A stretch of 64,000 nt of DNA from Schlegelella_A sp965246805 (GCA_965246805.1 CBDFFO010000003.1:186001-250000); one strand, 5' to 3'; shown: positions 25,235-39,645, numbered from the stretch's first letter. The notes: generated from the sequence alone by a model not told the origin. Numbers and translations are program-made.

Positions 25235-25417
25235 TTCTGGGTGTCGGGTTGGGCCGTGGCATCGCCGAATCGGCCTGGAGATCGCGCCGCGGATCGCTCG
25301 GCGAACGGGGCGGATTGTCTCACGCCCCCTCGGCGAAGACCGCCGTCGGTGGAGGCCGCTCGGGCGAACGGATGCGGCGCGCGACAGGGCATGGGCCAGT
25401 CGTCGGGCCCAGCGCGC

Positions 25418-26899
25418 TCAGCGCGGGAGTTCGCTTGTACCCATCAGAAAGTGATCGACCGCATGGGCGGCTTGTCGACCTTCGCGAATCGCCCACACGA
25501 CGAGCGATTGGCCCCGCCGCATGTCGCCGGCCGCGAACACCTTCGCCACGTTGGTCGCGTAGCCCTGTGCCGCATCCACGCCGGCTTTCGCGTTACCACG
25601 CGCGTCGCGCGCCACGCCGAACGCATCGAGCACGCCCCCGACCGGCTTGACGAAACCCATCGCGAGCAGCACGAGATCGGCCGGCAGCACCTGCTCGGTC
25701 TCGGGCACCTCGACCATCGCTCCGTTCTGCCATTCGACGCGCACCGCTTTGAGCGATTTGACGCGGCCGCTCCTGCCGTCGTCGGCGTCACCCACGAAAG
25801 CCTTGGTGGCGATCGCGAACTCGCGATCGCAACCTTCTTCATGGCTCGACGAGGTGCGCAACTTGGTTGGCCAGTACGGCCACACGAGCGGCTTGTTCTC
25901 GTGTTCGGGCGGCATTGGCATCAGCTCGAACTGCGTGACCGAGAGCGCGCCTTGCCGGTTGCTGGTGCCGACGCAATCGCTGCCGGTGTCGCCGCCACCG
26001 ATCACGATCACGTGCTTGCCTTCGGCACGGATCTGAGACTCGATCTTGCTGCCGGCATTGATCTTGTTCTGCTGCGGCAGGAACTCCATCGCGAAGTGCA
26101 CGCCCGCGAGGTCGCGTCCGGGCACCGGCAGATCGCGCGAGAGTTCTGCACCGCCAGCGAGCACGACCGCGTCGAACGAGGTGACGAGCGCGGCAGCGTC
26201 GATGTGCCGATTCGACCAGTTGGTGACCTTCGCGCCATCGTCCAGTGCGCCAATCAGCACACCGGTTTTGAATTCGACGCCTTCGGCCTTCATCTGCGCA
26301 ACGCGCCGATCGATGTGCAGCTTCTCGAGCTTGAAGTCGGGGATGCCATAGCGCAGCAAGCCACCGACCGCGTCGTTTTTCTCGAACACCGTCACCGCAT
26401 GGCCCGCGCGTGCGAGTTGCTGCGCGGCCGCGAGCCCGGCCGGCCCCGAGCCGACCACCGCGATGGTCTTGCCCGTGCGTTTGGCGGGCACGCGCGGCGT
26501 GACCCATCCCTCGGCCCAAGCCCGATCGATGATCGCGTGTTCGATGCTCTTGATGCCGACCGGCGCGTCGTTCACGTTCAACGTGCAGGCCGCTTCGCAA
26601 GGCGCCGGACAGATGCGCCCAGTGAACTCCGGAAAGTTGTTCGTCGAGTGGAGGACCTGGGCGGCCTGGCGCCAATCGGCTCGGTACACGAGGTCGTTGA
26701 AGTCGGGAATGATGTTGTTGACCGGGCAGCCGCTGCTGCAGAACGGCGTGCCGCAATCCATGCATCGCGCGGTCTGCACCTTGGCCTCGTTTTCCTTCAG
26801 GCCGATCACGAACTCGTGGTGGTTCTTCACGCGCTGGGGCACCGGCTCGTAACCCTCCTCCAGTCGCTCGTAAGTCATGAAACCGGTGACGCTACCCAT
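25418..26899 (-). CDS. gltD: Glutamate synthase (NADPH) small subunit
   Basis: A 493-residue GltD. The N-terminus has two cysteine clusters (CMDCGTPFCSSGCPVNN and CPAPCEAACTLN) for [4Fe-4S] centres. FAD binding is at VVGSGPAGLAAAQQLARAG and NADPH binding around VIGGGDTGSDCVGTSNRQGA. The subunit takes electrons from NADPH and passes them to GltB, which makes glutamate from 2-oxoglutarate and glutamine. It lies 60 bases behind gltB. Confidence 0.96.
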   Translation of the reverse strand: MGSVTGFMTYERLEEGYEPVPQRVKNHHEFVIGLKENEAKVQTARCMDCGTPFCSSGCPVNNIIPDFNDLVYRADWRQAAQVLHSTNNFPEFTGRICPAPCEAACTLNVNDAPVGIKSIEHAIIDRAWAEGWVTPRVPAKRTGKTIAVVGSGPAGLAAAQQLARAGHAVTVFEKNDAVGGLLRYGIPDFKLEKLHIDRRVAQMKAEGVEFKTGVLIGALDDGAKVTNWSNRHIDAAALVTSFDAVVLAGGAELSRDLPVPGRDLAGVHFAMEFLPQQNKINAGSKIESQIRAEGKHVIVIGGGDTGSDCVGTSNRQGALSVTQFELMPMPPEHENKPLVWPYWPTKLRTSSSHEEGCDREFAIATKAFVGDADDGRSGRVKSLKAVRVEWQNGAMVEVPETEQVLPADLVLLAMGFVKPVGGVLDAFGVARDARGNAKAGVDAAQGYATNVAKVFAAGDMRRGQSLVVWAIREGRQAAHAVDHFLMGTSELPR

Positions 26900-26959
26900 G
26901 CGCGGCCCCCGCGCGTAGGGCGCTCGTCAGTGAAGTCTCGTCTGCGTCGATGAGTGCGC

Positions 26960-31762
<4,803 letters not shown>

Positions 31763-31796
31763 GGTGTCCTCGGTGCCGTGGCCAGGCTGGGCTACA

Positions 31797-31826
31797 AGAA
31801 TACTTGATTGATGCTGCGGTGCGTCA
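31797..31826 (-). promoter_or_regulatory. Putative gltBD promoter
   Basis: On the minus strand TGACGC (31826-31821) and TATTCT (31802-31797) are 18 bases apart, 35 bases before the gltB ATG. Moderate consensus match; position fits. Confidence 0.38.
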
Positions 31827-31874
31827 CTCGCGCCGCGGACGGGGTGCCGGAGGGATGGCGCTTGACGGCGCCGG

Positions 31875-32738
31875 CTACCTGTCACGATCGTTCGGCGCGA
31901 ACTCGACTTCGATCGTGATTTGCGATTTGACCGCCGCGCCGTGAGCGAGGGCCGGGGTGAATTGCGCCGTCATGAAGGCCGCCATGGCTGCGCTGTCGAA
32001 CACGTCGGCGGGCGTGGCCTTGATGACGGCCGCGTCGTCGACTCGGCCGGTCTCGGAGATCAGCAGTCGAAGCACCACGATGCCCGATCGGCCCGCGGCG
32101 GAGTTGGGGTAAGCGGGCGAAATCTCGCCCATGGGTTGCGGCCCCGATTCGAATTGCTGGTTCGTCAGATAGTCGGGGGCCAACGGCAGTTCGTTCACGC
32201 CGGTGAAGGTTCGCCCGGCCCAGTCGTTTCCGGCTTCTAGCGGGAGGCCCAGCAGGTCGAACAGTCTGCCCATCGAAAACGCGGGTGTGTCGCCCGCGGC
32301 TTTGAAGGCAGCGCTCGAAGCGGCCGGCCTGTCGGCGACCGACGCCGAATTCGATGCCGCGCTCGACGCACCCGCCGCTGCGACGGCGCTCGCCGACGAG
32401 GCCGGCCGCGGCAGGGCGGCGCCGTTCGGCGTGGAAGCGGCGCGCGACGATGCCAAGGTGAGCCTGGGCAGCGCGGCCACGCTCGGTGTCGGAAGGGACG
32501 TTGGCCCGATCGGTGGCTCCGGCTGACCAGATCCAGGCGACGACGGCACCATGCGTATGGCAATCGGCCCCACGGCGACGGGCGGGCGATGGACGCCTGA
32601 CCTGTACAGAAGGCGAATGTGCAGCGTCAACGCCACCAAGACCGCGACGACGATCGGCAGCGCCCGTGCCCGGCGCCGCAAAAGTGCCGCCGAGCGGTGC
32701 GCGCTTGCGGGCACGAATCCGGCCAGCGGGCTGTTCAT
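31875..32738 (-). CDS. TonB C-terminal-domain protein (energy-transducer-like)
   Basis: A 287-residue protein with an N-terminal membrane anchor (ALPIVVAVLVALTLHIRLLY), a long Ala/Ser/Pro-rich periplasmic linker and a TonB-like C-terminal domain from about residue 190 (ISPAYPNSAAGRSGIVVLRL, ISETGRVDDAAVIKATPADV). TonB links inner-membrane energy to outer-membrane receptors, but no exbB, exbD or receptor gene is near. The linker lacks the Glu-Pro/Lys-Pro repeats of classical TonB, so it may be an envelope-integrity relative. In several Burkholderiales a dGTPase gene sits between aroB and gltB; here this gene does. Confidence 0.72.
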   Translation of the reverse strand: MNSPLAGFVPASAHRSAALLRRRARALPIVVAVLVALTLHIRLLYRSGVHRPPVAVGPIAIRMVPSSPGSGQPEPPIGPTSLPTPSVAALPRLTLASSRAASTPNGAALPRPASSASAVAAAGASSAASNSASVADRPAASSAAFKAAGDTPAFSMGRLFDLLGLPLEAGNDWAGRTFTGVNELPLAPDYLTNQQFESGPQPMGEISPAYPNSAAGRSGIVVLRLLISETGRVDDAAVIKATPADVFDSAAMAAFMTAQFTPALAHGAAVKSQITIEVEFAPNDRDR

Positions 32739-32776
32739 CGGGCCTTCGAGCCTTCACGCCAAATGGAGGACGGGAA

Positions 32777-33865
32777 TCACGCGACGAAGGCGTGCAGCGT
32801 CTCCACCACCGCGGCGGTCGGCACCGCATGAACCGACGCGCGGCCGGGACCATCGAGCAACACGAAACGGAGTTCCCCGGCGACCGCCTTCTTGTCGAGC
32901 CGCATCAGTTCCAGGTAGCGGTCGGCGCCGAGATCCGGGGCGTTGGTCGGGAGCCCGGCGCGTTCGATCAGGTGGCGCAGCCGAGTCGATGCGGCGTCAT
33001 CGACGAGACCGAGACGTGCCGACAGGTGGGCGGCCATCGCCATGCCACAACCGACCGCTTCTCCGTGCAGCCAGGTGCCGTAGCCCACGCCGGTTTCGAT
33101 GGCGTGCGCGAAGGTGTGGCCGAAGTTCAGCGTGGCGCGAATGCCGCTTTCGCGTTCGTCGGCCTCCACGACGTCGGCTTTCAACTGGCAGGAACGCGTC
33201 ACCATGTGGATGAGCGCGGACGGTTCGAGCGCGAGCACGCTGTCTAGGTTCGTTTCGATCCACGAGAGGAAATCGGGGTCGGCGACCGCGCCGTACTTGA
33301 TCACCTCCGCGAGTCCGGCTACCCGCTCGCGCGTCGCGAGGGTGCGCAGCGTGTCGATGTCGATCACGACCCGCACCGGCTGGCTGAACGCGCCGATCAT
33401 GTTCTTGCCCAGCGGATGGTTGATGGCCGTCTTGCCGCCGACGGACGAATCGACTTGCGACAGCAGCGTGGTCGGGATCTGCACACAGGGGACGCCACGC
33501 ATGTAGCAGGCGGCCGCGAATCCGGCCATGTCGCCGACGACGCCGCCACCCAGCGCGAATATGATCGTCTGCCGGTCACAACCGTGCTCAAGCAAGGCGT
33601 CGAAGATCAGCTGCAGCGTTTGCCAGTTCTTGTGCTGCTCGCCGTCCGGCAGGATCACCGGATGGATATGCGGAAAGTGATCTGCCAAAGCATTCGTCAG
33701 CCATTCGAGGTAGAGCGGCGCGACGGTGGTGTTGGTCACCACGAGACAGGCATCTGCTTTCGGCAACCCTGCGTAACTCGAGGCCGCATCCATCAGACGC
33801 GACCCAATGCAGACGGGATAACTGCGATCGCCGAGCGGCACCCGGACAGTCGAGCCGCTTTTCAT
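32777..33865 (-). CDS. aroB: 3-dehydroquinate synthase
   Basis: A 362-residue AroB from ATG 33865. It shows the NAD-binding GGGVVGDMAGFAAACYMRG, the metal/substrate residues in KYGAVADPDF and the histidines in NFGHTFAHAIET and LHGEAVGCGMAMAAHLS. It converts DAHP to 3-dehydroquinate, step two of the shikimate pathway. The start overlaps the aroK stop in ATGA, and the longer open frame upstream overlaps aroK in a different frame, so it is rejected. Part of pilMNOPQ-aroK-aroB. Confidence 0.96.
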   Translation of the reverse strand: MKSGSTVRVPLGDRSYPVCIGSRLMDAASSYAGLPKADACLVVTNTTVAPLYLEWLTNALADHFPHIHPVILPDGEQHKNWQTLQLIFDALLEHGCDRQTIIFALGGGVVGDMAGFAAACYMRGVPCVQIPTTLLSQVDSSVGGKTAINHPLGKNMIGAFSQPVRVVIDIDTLRTLATRERVAGLAEVIKYGAVADPDFLSWIETNLDSVLALEPSALIHMVTRSCQLKADVVEADERESGIRATLNFGHTFAHAIETGVGYGTWLHGEAVGCGMAMAAHLSARLGLVDDAASTRLRHLIERAGLPTNAPDLGADRYLELMRLDKKAVAGELRFVLLDGPGRASVHAVPTAAVVETLHAFVA

Positions 33866-34458
33866 GGCTGGGCGGTCAGCGAGTCGGGATGATCGTCGCG
33901 GCACGGGGCATGCTCGCGCGCGGATTCGTCCCGCGCGATCCATTCGCTGACTTCCTGCAACAGCGCATTCAACGGGCGGCCGATCGAGTCGAACGTGCAA
34001 TGGGCGATCCCGGCATATAGCGGATGGCGTTCTTCGAGAAGGCGCTCGAGCTTCTCGAGACGGTCGCCCCCCTGGAGCAGGGGCCGACGCACGTCGTGCC
34101 GCAGGCGTGCCGCCAGGTCGCGTGGTGTCGCATGAAGGTAGACCACCACGGCGTTCTCGGCGAGCATCGATCGATTGCTGGCACGCTTGACGATGCCACC
34201 CCCTGTGGCGACCACCGCTAGGGCGGCCCGATGCAGCACATCGCCCAGCACCTCGGACTCGAGGTCGCGAAAATGCTCCTCGCCGTCGCGCTCGAAAGAT
34301 TGGTGGATCGGGCAGCCGAGACGTTGTTCGAGCAGCTGATCGGTGTCGAAAAAAGGTCGCCGCAAAAGCTTCGACAGATGTCGCCCGACCGTCGACTTGC
34401 CCGCTCCGGGCAATCCCACCAGAACGATCGGTCGAAGCGACAAAGAAGTTGAAGACAT
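33862..34458 (-). CDS. aroK: Shikimate kinase
   Basis: A 198-residue P-loop kinase starting at ATG 34458 behind a GAGGAG ribosome-binding site. Walker A is GLPGAGKST at 15-23 (methionine is commoner than proline after GL), the shikimate-binding Asp is in FFDTDQLLE and ATGGGIV is conserved. The lid region RRPLLQGG is present. It phosphorylates shikimate. It lies 69 bases downstream of pilQ and overlaps aroB by four bases. A 23-residue polar C-terminal extension is unremarkable. Confidence 0.95.
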   Translation of the reverse strand: MSSTSLSLRPIVLVGLPGAGKSTVGRHLSKLLRRPFFDTDQLLEQRLGCPIHQSFERDGEEHFRDLESEVLGDVLHRAALAVVATGGGIVKRASNRSMLAENAVVVYLHATPRDLAARLRHDVRRPLLQGGDRLEKLERLLEERHPLYAGIAHCTFDSIGRPLNALLQEVSEWIARDESAREHAPCRDDHPDSLTAQP

Positions 34459-34527
34459 CGCAAGCCGCTCCTCGTTCGACGAAGCGCGGTGCGGTGTCAA
34501 GTGCAAGCGACGCGCGCTTGCAGCCGG

Positions 34528-36651
34528 TCAACGCGCCGCGGTGCGCTCGGTCACGACCTTCGGCGTCAGAAAGATCAGGAGCTCAGTTTTCGTCAACGTG
34601 GAATTGCGCGTCTTGAAGAGGTTGCCGAGGTAAGGAATGTCGCCCAGGAACGGCACCTTGGTCACGTCTTCACGCTCGTTCTGCTCGAAGATGCCGCCGA
34701 TCACGACCGTGCCGCCGTTCTCGACCAGCACCTGTGTCTTGACGTGCTTGGAATTGATGGCCAGGCCGGCGGCCGTGGAGCGCCCGACACTGTCCTTGGT
34801 CACGTCGACATCGAGGATCACGTTGCCTTCCGGCGTGATCTGAGGCGTGACCTCGAGCTTGAGGTTGGCCTTGCGGAACGCCAGTGACGTCGCACCGCTC
34901 GATGTAGCCACCTGGTAAGGCAACTCTTCGCCTTGCTCGATCAGTGCCTTTTGTTGATCGGCGGTGATCACGCGGGGGCTCGAGACGACCTTGCCTTTGC
35001 CGTCGGCCTCGAGAGCAGAGATCTCGAGGTTCAGGAACCGGCTCGCCGAAGAGCCGAACAGCGACAACGCGAAAGACGCCGGGTTGTAATTGTTCTGGCC
35101 GATCGCGGGTAAGTTCACGAACTCCGAATCGGGTATGTAGCTGGTGCCCGTGTTCGGCGTCTGTCCAGTCAGCACACCGACGTTCGAGTAGTTGCCGCCG
35201 ACGTTCACGCGCTGCGAATTGCCGACGCTGAAGCCGTTCCGATCGATGAAGCCAAGTTTGACGCCGAGCGAGCGTCCAAACGTATCGTCGGCAATCACGA
35301 TGCGAGATTCAATCAGCACTTGCCGCACCGCGACGTCGATCTTCGACAACAGTTGCTGGACCTCTTCCAGCTTGGCCGGCGTGTCGCTCACGAACAATTG
35401 ATTGGTTCTGGTCTCGGCGATCACCGACCCGCGCGCCGACAAGATGCGCGAACTCGTGCCACTGGCCGCATTGCCCGCGGCGGCGCCCGAACCGACCAAT
35501 CCGGACGCGATATCGGCCGCCTTCGCGTAATTGAGCTGGAACGATTGCGACCGCAGCGGCTCGAGAGCGGCGATCTGCAGCTTCGACTCCAGATCGACCT
35601 TTTCCTTCGCGTTCAATTCGTCCTTCGGCGCGATCAGGATCACGTTGCCCGACTTGCGGAGGCCGAGGTTCTTGGCCTGCAGGATGATGTCGAGCGCCTG
35701 ATCCCAGGGCACATCCTTCAATCGTAGGGTGACGTTGCCGGTGACGGTGTCGCTGGTCACGACGTTGAAATTGGTGAAGTCGGCGATGACCTGCAGCAAG
35801 GCCCGCACTTCGATGTTCTGGAAGTTGAGCGACAACTTCTCGCCCGCATAGCCCAGGCCCTGCACGAGCTTGTTCGGATCGACCTTCTGCGCGCGCACCT
35901 CGAGCACGAACTGGTTGTCGCTTTGATAGGCGCTGTGTTCCCACACGCCGCGCGGCTCGACCACCATGCGCACACGGTCGCCGCTTTGTGTAGTGGTGAT
36001 GCTTTGCACCGGCGTGCCGAAGTCGGTCACGTCGAGGCGCTTACGCAATGAGTCGGGCAAGGCCGAGCGCAGGAACTCGACGACCAGCGCTGTGCCCTGC
36101 TGTCGGATGTCGACGCCGACTTGGTTGTTCGGCAACTCGACGATGACCCGGCCTGCACCATCGGACCCGCGTCGGAAATCGATGTCCTTCAATGGCAGTT
36201 GGTTGCGGGTAAGGCTCTCGGCGAAGCGCGTGTTCGTTTGCGGCGAAACGGCAGCTCGCGGCGCTTCGACCGCGGTGTCCAGCACCAGCACGAGCGCTTT
36301 GCCATCCAGCTGCGCACGGAAACTCGATGCGGCCTTCAGGTTGAGGACGAGTCTGGTCCGATCCCCGGCTTGCGCGACGCTCACCGATCGGAGATTGCCC
36401 TGGTTGATCTCAACACTCGATTTGCCGAGCCCGTTGCTGACGTTCGGCAAATCGATCGCGATGCGCGGTGGGGTCTGCACCGTGAAACCGGCTGGCACCT
36501 CGGTAAGCGGCTGCGTCAATTCGATGCGTATGACATCGGAGCCGGCCTGCTGCGAGCTGTTGATCGACTGAATCGAGTTCTGGGCCAGCGCCGAGAACGG
36601 AAGGCCGGCCAACAAGGCCAGACCGAGAACACGCGAGCGCCATCCAGTCAT
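34528..36651 (-). CDS. pilQ: Type IV pilus secretin PilQ
   Basis: About 707 residues from the ATG at 36651, which has a GGGAG ribosome-binding site six bases upstream and begins a clean signal peptide (WRSRVLGLALLAGLPFSALA). An in-frame ATG at 36675 overlaps the pilP stop. Two AMIN domains occupy about residues 25-240, binding peptidoglycan. An STN/N0 domain (LSLNFQNIEVRALLQVIADF) and an N1 domain follow. The secretin core includes VVSSPRVITADQQKALIEQG and VPFLGDIPYLGNLFKTRNS. It forms the outer-membrane channel for the pilus and is the last gene of pilMNOPQ. Confidence 0.96.
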   Translation of the reverse strand: MTGWRSRVLGLALLAGLPFSALAQNSIQSINSSQQAGSDVIRIELTQPLTEVPAGFTVQTPPRIAIDLPNVSNGLGKSSVEINQGNLRSVSVAQAGDRTRLVLNLKAASSFRAQLDGKALVLVLDTAVEAPRAAVSPQTNTRFAESLTRNQLPLKDIDFRRGSDGAGRVIVELPNNQVGVDIRQQGTALVVEFLRSALPDSLRKRLDVTDFGTPVQSITTTQSGDRVRMVVEPRGVWEHSAYQSDNQFVLEVRAQKVDPNKLVQGLGYAGEKLSLNFQNIEVRALLQVIADFTNFNVVTSDTVTGNVTLRLKDVPWDQALDIILQAKNLGLRKSGNVILIAPKDELNAKEKVDLESKLQIAALEPLRSQSFQLNYAKAADIASGLVGSGAAAGNAASGTSSRILSARGSVIAETRTNQLFVSDTPAKLEEVQQLLSKIDVAVRQVLIESRIVIADDTFGRSLGVKLGFIDRNGFSVGNSQRVNVGGNYSNVGVLTGQTPNTGTSYIPDSEFVNLPAIGQNNYNPASFALSLFGSSASRFLNLEISALEADGKGKVVSSPRVITADQQKALIEQGEELPYQVATSSGATSLAFRKANLKLEVTPQITPEGNVILDVDVTKDSVGRSTAAGLAINSKHVKTQVLVENGGTVVIGGIFEQNEREDVTKVPFLGDIPYLGNLFKTRNSTLTKTELLIFLTPKVVTERTAAR

Positions 36652-36671
36652 CGAAAACTCCCTAATCCTAG

Positions 36672-37217
36672 TCATCGCGCTTTCTCCTGAAGCCGGAGGG
36701 CGCTGTTGCGCTCAATCCATTCACCTGCCGCGTCCTGAACGATTTCCCGATACGCGATGTCGGTTTCGGAAATCTTGGTGATCTTTCCGTAATTCTGGCC
36801 AAGATAGTCGCCAGGCTTGACTTGGTAAAGCAGGTTGTCGACCCGCAACAACGCATAAGGCAAGCCGCCGCGGGTCACGCTGCCCACCATAGACATGCTG
36901 TCGACCGGATAAGCCTCGAGCGGCTCCTTGCGGCGGTTGATCTCGGCCGCGAGCAGAGAGTTGGGCTGTCGGGCTTCCTGCTTCAGCGCGACCGTAAGCT
37001 TCTGCGTGCTGAACGGCTCCACACTGGCCAAAGCCAGATAGGCTTGCGGATTGAACTTTTTCGGCGGCGACAGCGGTTCGACGTTCGGCTTCACCTCGCG
37101 CTGTTGCTGCTTCATCCACTGATCCAGCTCATCGTCGTCGCTGCTGCAACCGGCGACGAACACGCTCAGGCCCACGAGAACGCAAGCCGCTCCCCTACGC
37201 TTGACGGAAGTCGTCAT
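36672..37217 (-). CDS. pilP: Type IV pilus alignment lipoprotein PilP
   Basis: A 181-residue lipoprotein with lipobox VAGC. The PilP beta-domain is visible toward the C-terminus (LLRVDNLLYQVKPGDYLGQN, GKITKISETDIAYREIV). It bridges the inner-membrane PilN/PilO complex and the secretin PilQ. Its start overlaps the pilO stop and its stop lies close before pilQ. Confidence 0.95.
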   Translation of the reverse strand: MTTSVKRRGAACVLVGLSVFVAGCSSDDDELDQWMKQQQREVKPNVEPLSPPKKFNPQAYLALASVEPFSTQKLTVALKQEARQPNSLLAAEINRRKEPLEAYPVDSMSMVGSVTRGGLPYALLRVDNLLYQVKPGDYLGQNYGKITKISETDIAYREIVQDAAGEWIERNSALRLQEKAR

Positions 37218-37909
37218 TTCGGCGCTCCCGCCTTGGGCTTGGCGGCGGCGGCGGCCTTGCGGATGTCTTCGAGCTCGGACTGATCGAGATAGCGATACGT
37301 GCGCGCCGTCGCTTCCATGGCCAGCAGTCCCCCGCTACCGGTGCTGGACGTGATGGTCATGTTGTGCAGTGTCACGATGCGAGAGAGGTTGGCGATGTCG
37401 GCAGCGAACGATCCGATGTCGTGGTAGCGGCCGGTGACGCGGATCGCGATCGGCAACTCTGCGTAATAATCCTTGACGGCGACCGTGCCCGGCCGGAACA
37501 ACTCGAACTGCAAGCCCCGTCCTAGGCCGGCCTGGTTGATATCGGACAGCAGTGCATCCATCTCGGCCTTGCCCGGCAACTGCTTTTCGAGTTGAGTGAC
37601 GTATTCCTCGACCTGCAACTTCTGCTTGCGCAATTCGCCGAGGTTGACGGCCTGGGCGAGCTTGCTGCGGTAGTCGGCTCGCAGTGCCGGTTCCTTGTTG
37701 TGCTCGGCGTCCAGTTCGTCATGCGCACCGGTCAAGACAAGAAACCAGCCGAGAACGACGACGATCAACGCAATGCCGGTCCACACCGCCATCTTCGGCA
37801 GCAACGGCCATTGGCCCGGCTCGTTCGGATTGAGAGCACGGAACTGAGAGGCCGCACCTTCGAAAACCGAATTCAGGTCGACGTTGGCCGATTTGATCTT
37901 GGTTGCCAT
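37214..37909 (-). CDS. pilO: Type IV pilus alignment protein PilO
   Basis: A 231-residue inner-membrane protein. After a cytoplasmic N-terminus there is one transmembrane helix (MAVWTGIALIVVVLGWFLVL), a coiled-coil stretch and a ferredoxin-like periplasmic domain (GLGRGLQFELFRPG, PIAIRVTGRYHDIGSFAADI). It pairs with PilN to align the motor with the secretin. Three bases separate it from pilN and it overlaps pilP by four. Confidence 0.95.
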   Translation of the reverse strand: MATKIKSANVDLNSVFEGAASQFRALNPNEPGQWPLLPKMAVWTGIALIVVVLGWFLVLTGAHDELDAEHNKEPALRADYRSKLAQAVNLGELRKQKLQVEEYVTQLEKQLPGKAEMDALLSDINQAGLGRGLQFELFRPGTVAVKDYYAELPIAIRVTGRYHDIGSFAADIANLSRIVTLHNMTITSSTGSGGLLAMEATARTYRYLDQSELEDIRKAAAAAKPKAGAPK

Positions 37910-37912
37910 GAA

Positions 37913-38563
37913 TCAGGTCTTTTTGGGAGCGATGGCCGCAGGAACCGCCGGCGCACCCGGGCGCGCGACGGGCATGGCCTGCGGTGCGCTGGCACTCGCT
38001 GCCGTGTCTTGCGGGCGTTTGACTTTCAGGCGCATCGAGAATTCATACAGGCGCTTTTGATCGCGACCCGCTGATTGCACGCTCGACGATCGGCTCTCGA
38101 CGAGCTCCGGCTTCACCAGCCACTCGGAGCTGTAGGCGGTGTTGCGCAGGAACTCCGACACCCGCTCTTGTGTCTGCGCGATGCCCGAGACCAGCAGGTT
38201 CTGGCCGTCCTGCTTCAACGATGTGATGTAGATGCCTTCCGGCGTCTGCTTGACCAGCTCGTTCAACAGGTGCACCGGCACGTTGCGATCGATTTGCAGG
38301 TCTTCGACCGCCTTCTGGCGCGCCTTCAACGAATCGATCTCGGCACGCAGGCTCGCGATGTCCTTGATCTGCGCATCGAGCTTGCCGATTTCGGTGCTCA
38401 GCACCTGGTTGCGCGCTTGCTGGCCCGCCACCAACTGCTCGACCACCAGATACCAGACGCCGGTGATGGCGACGCCGACGAGCGCCGCCACGCCGAGCCC
38501 GACGAAGAACGCGATCTTCTTGCGGTTGCGACGCTCCTCCCGGTGGGGGAGCAGGTTGATCAT
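37913..38563 (-). CDS. pilN: Type IV pilus alignment protein PilN
   Basis: A 216-residue protein from the ATG at 38563, two bases after the pilM stop; MINLLPHREERRNRKK is the classic PilN N-terminus that docks into PilM. One transmembrane helix (FFVGLGVAALVGVAITGVWY), a coiled coil (about 50-95) and a periplasmic domain (GIYITSLKQDGQNLLVSGIA) follow. A longer frame upstream overlaps pilM and is rejected. Confidence 0.95.
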   Translation of the reverse strand: MINLLPHREERRNRKKIAFFVGLGVAALVGVAITGVWYLVVEQLVAGQQARNQVLSTEIGKLDAQIKDIASLRAEIDSLKARQKAVEDLQIDRNVPVHLLNELVKQTPEGIYITSLKQDGQNLLVSGIAQTQERVSEFLRNTAYSSEWLVKPELVESRSSSVQSAGRDQKRLYEFSMRLKVKRPQDTAASASAPQAMPVARPGAPAVPAAIAPKKT

Positions 38564-38565
38564 GA

Positions 38566-39645
38566 TCACTGCACGAACCTCCGCATCGCGAGGCCACACG
38601 CCGTGAGATACGAGGCTGCTTCGCGGCGCAGCTTGGTCTCACGGACTGCCGAACCGAGCTTCATGTTCTCGAAAGGATTCACGACCATCGACGCAAAACC
38701 GGTCAATTCGGTGACGCGATCCTTCAGACCCGGCAGCGTCGCGGTGCCGCCCGCGAGCATCACGTAGTGCACCTTGTGGTGCGGTGTGCTGGTGAAGAAG
38801 TATTGAAGCGCTCGGCCGATTTCCTGCGACAGGCTGTCGACGAACGGCACCAGCAACGACGTCTCGTAATCGTCCGGCAGATCGGCGGCGAGTTTCTTCT
38901 GCTCGGCCTCTTCATACGAGAAGCCGTACTGGCGCGAGATCAGTTGCGTGAGCTGCGAGCCACCGAAAGCCTGATCACGGTCGTACAGCATCTCGTCGTC
39001 GCGCAGGACCTTGAGGCTGGTGGAGTCGGCACCGATCTCGAACAAGGCGACCAGCGCATCGCGACCTTCGTTGGGCAAGCCCGCGACGACGCGACTCATC
39101 GCCAGACGCGACGCATGCGACTCGATGTCAAGCACAGAGGGTTTCAGGCCAGCCGCTTCGGCGAGACCTTGACGGTCCTGCACACGGTCTTTGCGCGACG
39201 CGGCGATCAACACCTCTACGTCGCCGGCCGACGTGGGGCTCGGGCCGATGACGCAAAAGTCGAGGCTCACCTCATCGAGCGAGAACGGGATGTACTGATT
39301 GGCTTCTGCCTCGACCTGGATCTCCAACTCTTCCTCGCGAAGGCCGGCAGGCAACATGATCTTCTTGGTGATGACAGCCGATTGCGGCATCGCCATCACG
39401 ACTTGCCGGGTGCGCGTGCCGCTCTTCGTGACCACGCGCTTGACGGCTTCGGCGACCTCGTCGAATTTCTCGATCTGGCCGTCGGTGATCCAGCCTTTCT
39501 CGAAGCTCTCGGAGCCGAATCGCTCGAGGATGTACTCGCCACCGGCGGTTTGCCCGAGCTCGACCAGTTTGACACTGGACGCACTGATGTCCAGCCCGAT
39601 CATCGGCGGATGCGTGCGGCCTAACAACGTGTCGAGAATGCTCAC
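38566..39645 (-). CDS. pilM: Type IV pilus actin-like protein PilM
   Basis: A 359-residue actin-fold ATPase on the cytoplasmic face. The nucleotide-binding PMIGLDISASSVKLVELG, the EADANQYIPFSLDEV-type segment (EAEANQYIPF here) and the C-terminal MLAGGTATLPGLKDRV are family signatures. The GTG at 39645 was chosen: it gives the short N-terminus usual for PilM and has a GGAGAGG ribosome-binding site. An ATG nine codons upstream is possible. First gene of pilMNOPQ, divergent from mrcA as in many proteobacteria. Confidence 0.95.
   Translation of the reverse strand: MSILDTLLGRTHPPMIGLDISASSVKLVELGQTAGGEYILERFGSESFEKGWITDGQIEKFDEVAEAVKRVVTKSGTRTRQVVMAMPQSAVITKKIMLPAGLREEELEIQVEAEANQYIPFSLDEVSLDFCVIGPSPTSAGDVEVLIAASRKDRVQDRQGLAEAAGLKPSVLDIESHASRLAMSRVVAGLPNEGRDALVALFEIGADSTSLKVLRDDEMLYDRDQAFGGSQLTQLISRQYGFSYEEAEQKKLAADLPDDYETSLLVPFVDSLSQEIGRALQYFFTSTPHHKVHYVMLAGGTATLPGLKDRVTELTGFASMVVNPFENMKLGSAVRETKLRREAASYLTACGLAMRRFVQ

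Noticed and set aside
24449..26953. 834-codon plus-strand open frame
   Set aside because: Antisense to mlaF and gltD, both with full motifs. The translation is Arg/His/Asp-rich low-information sequence typical of GC-rich shadow frames.
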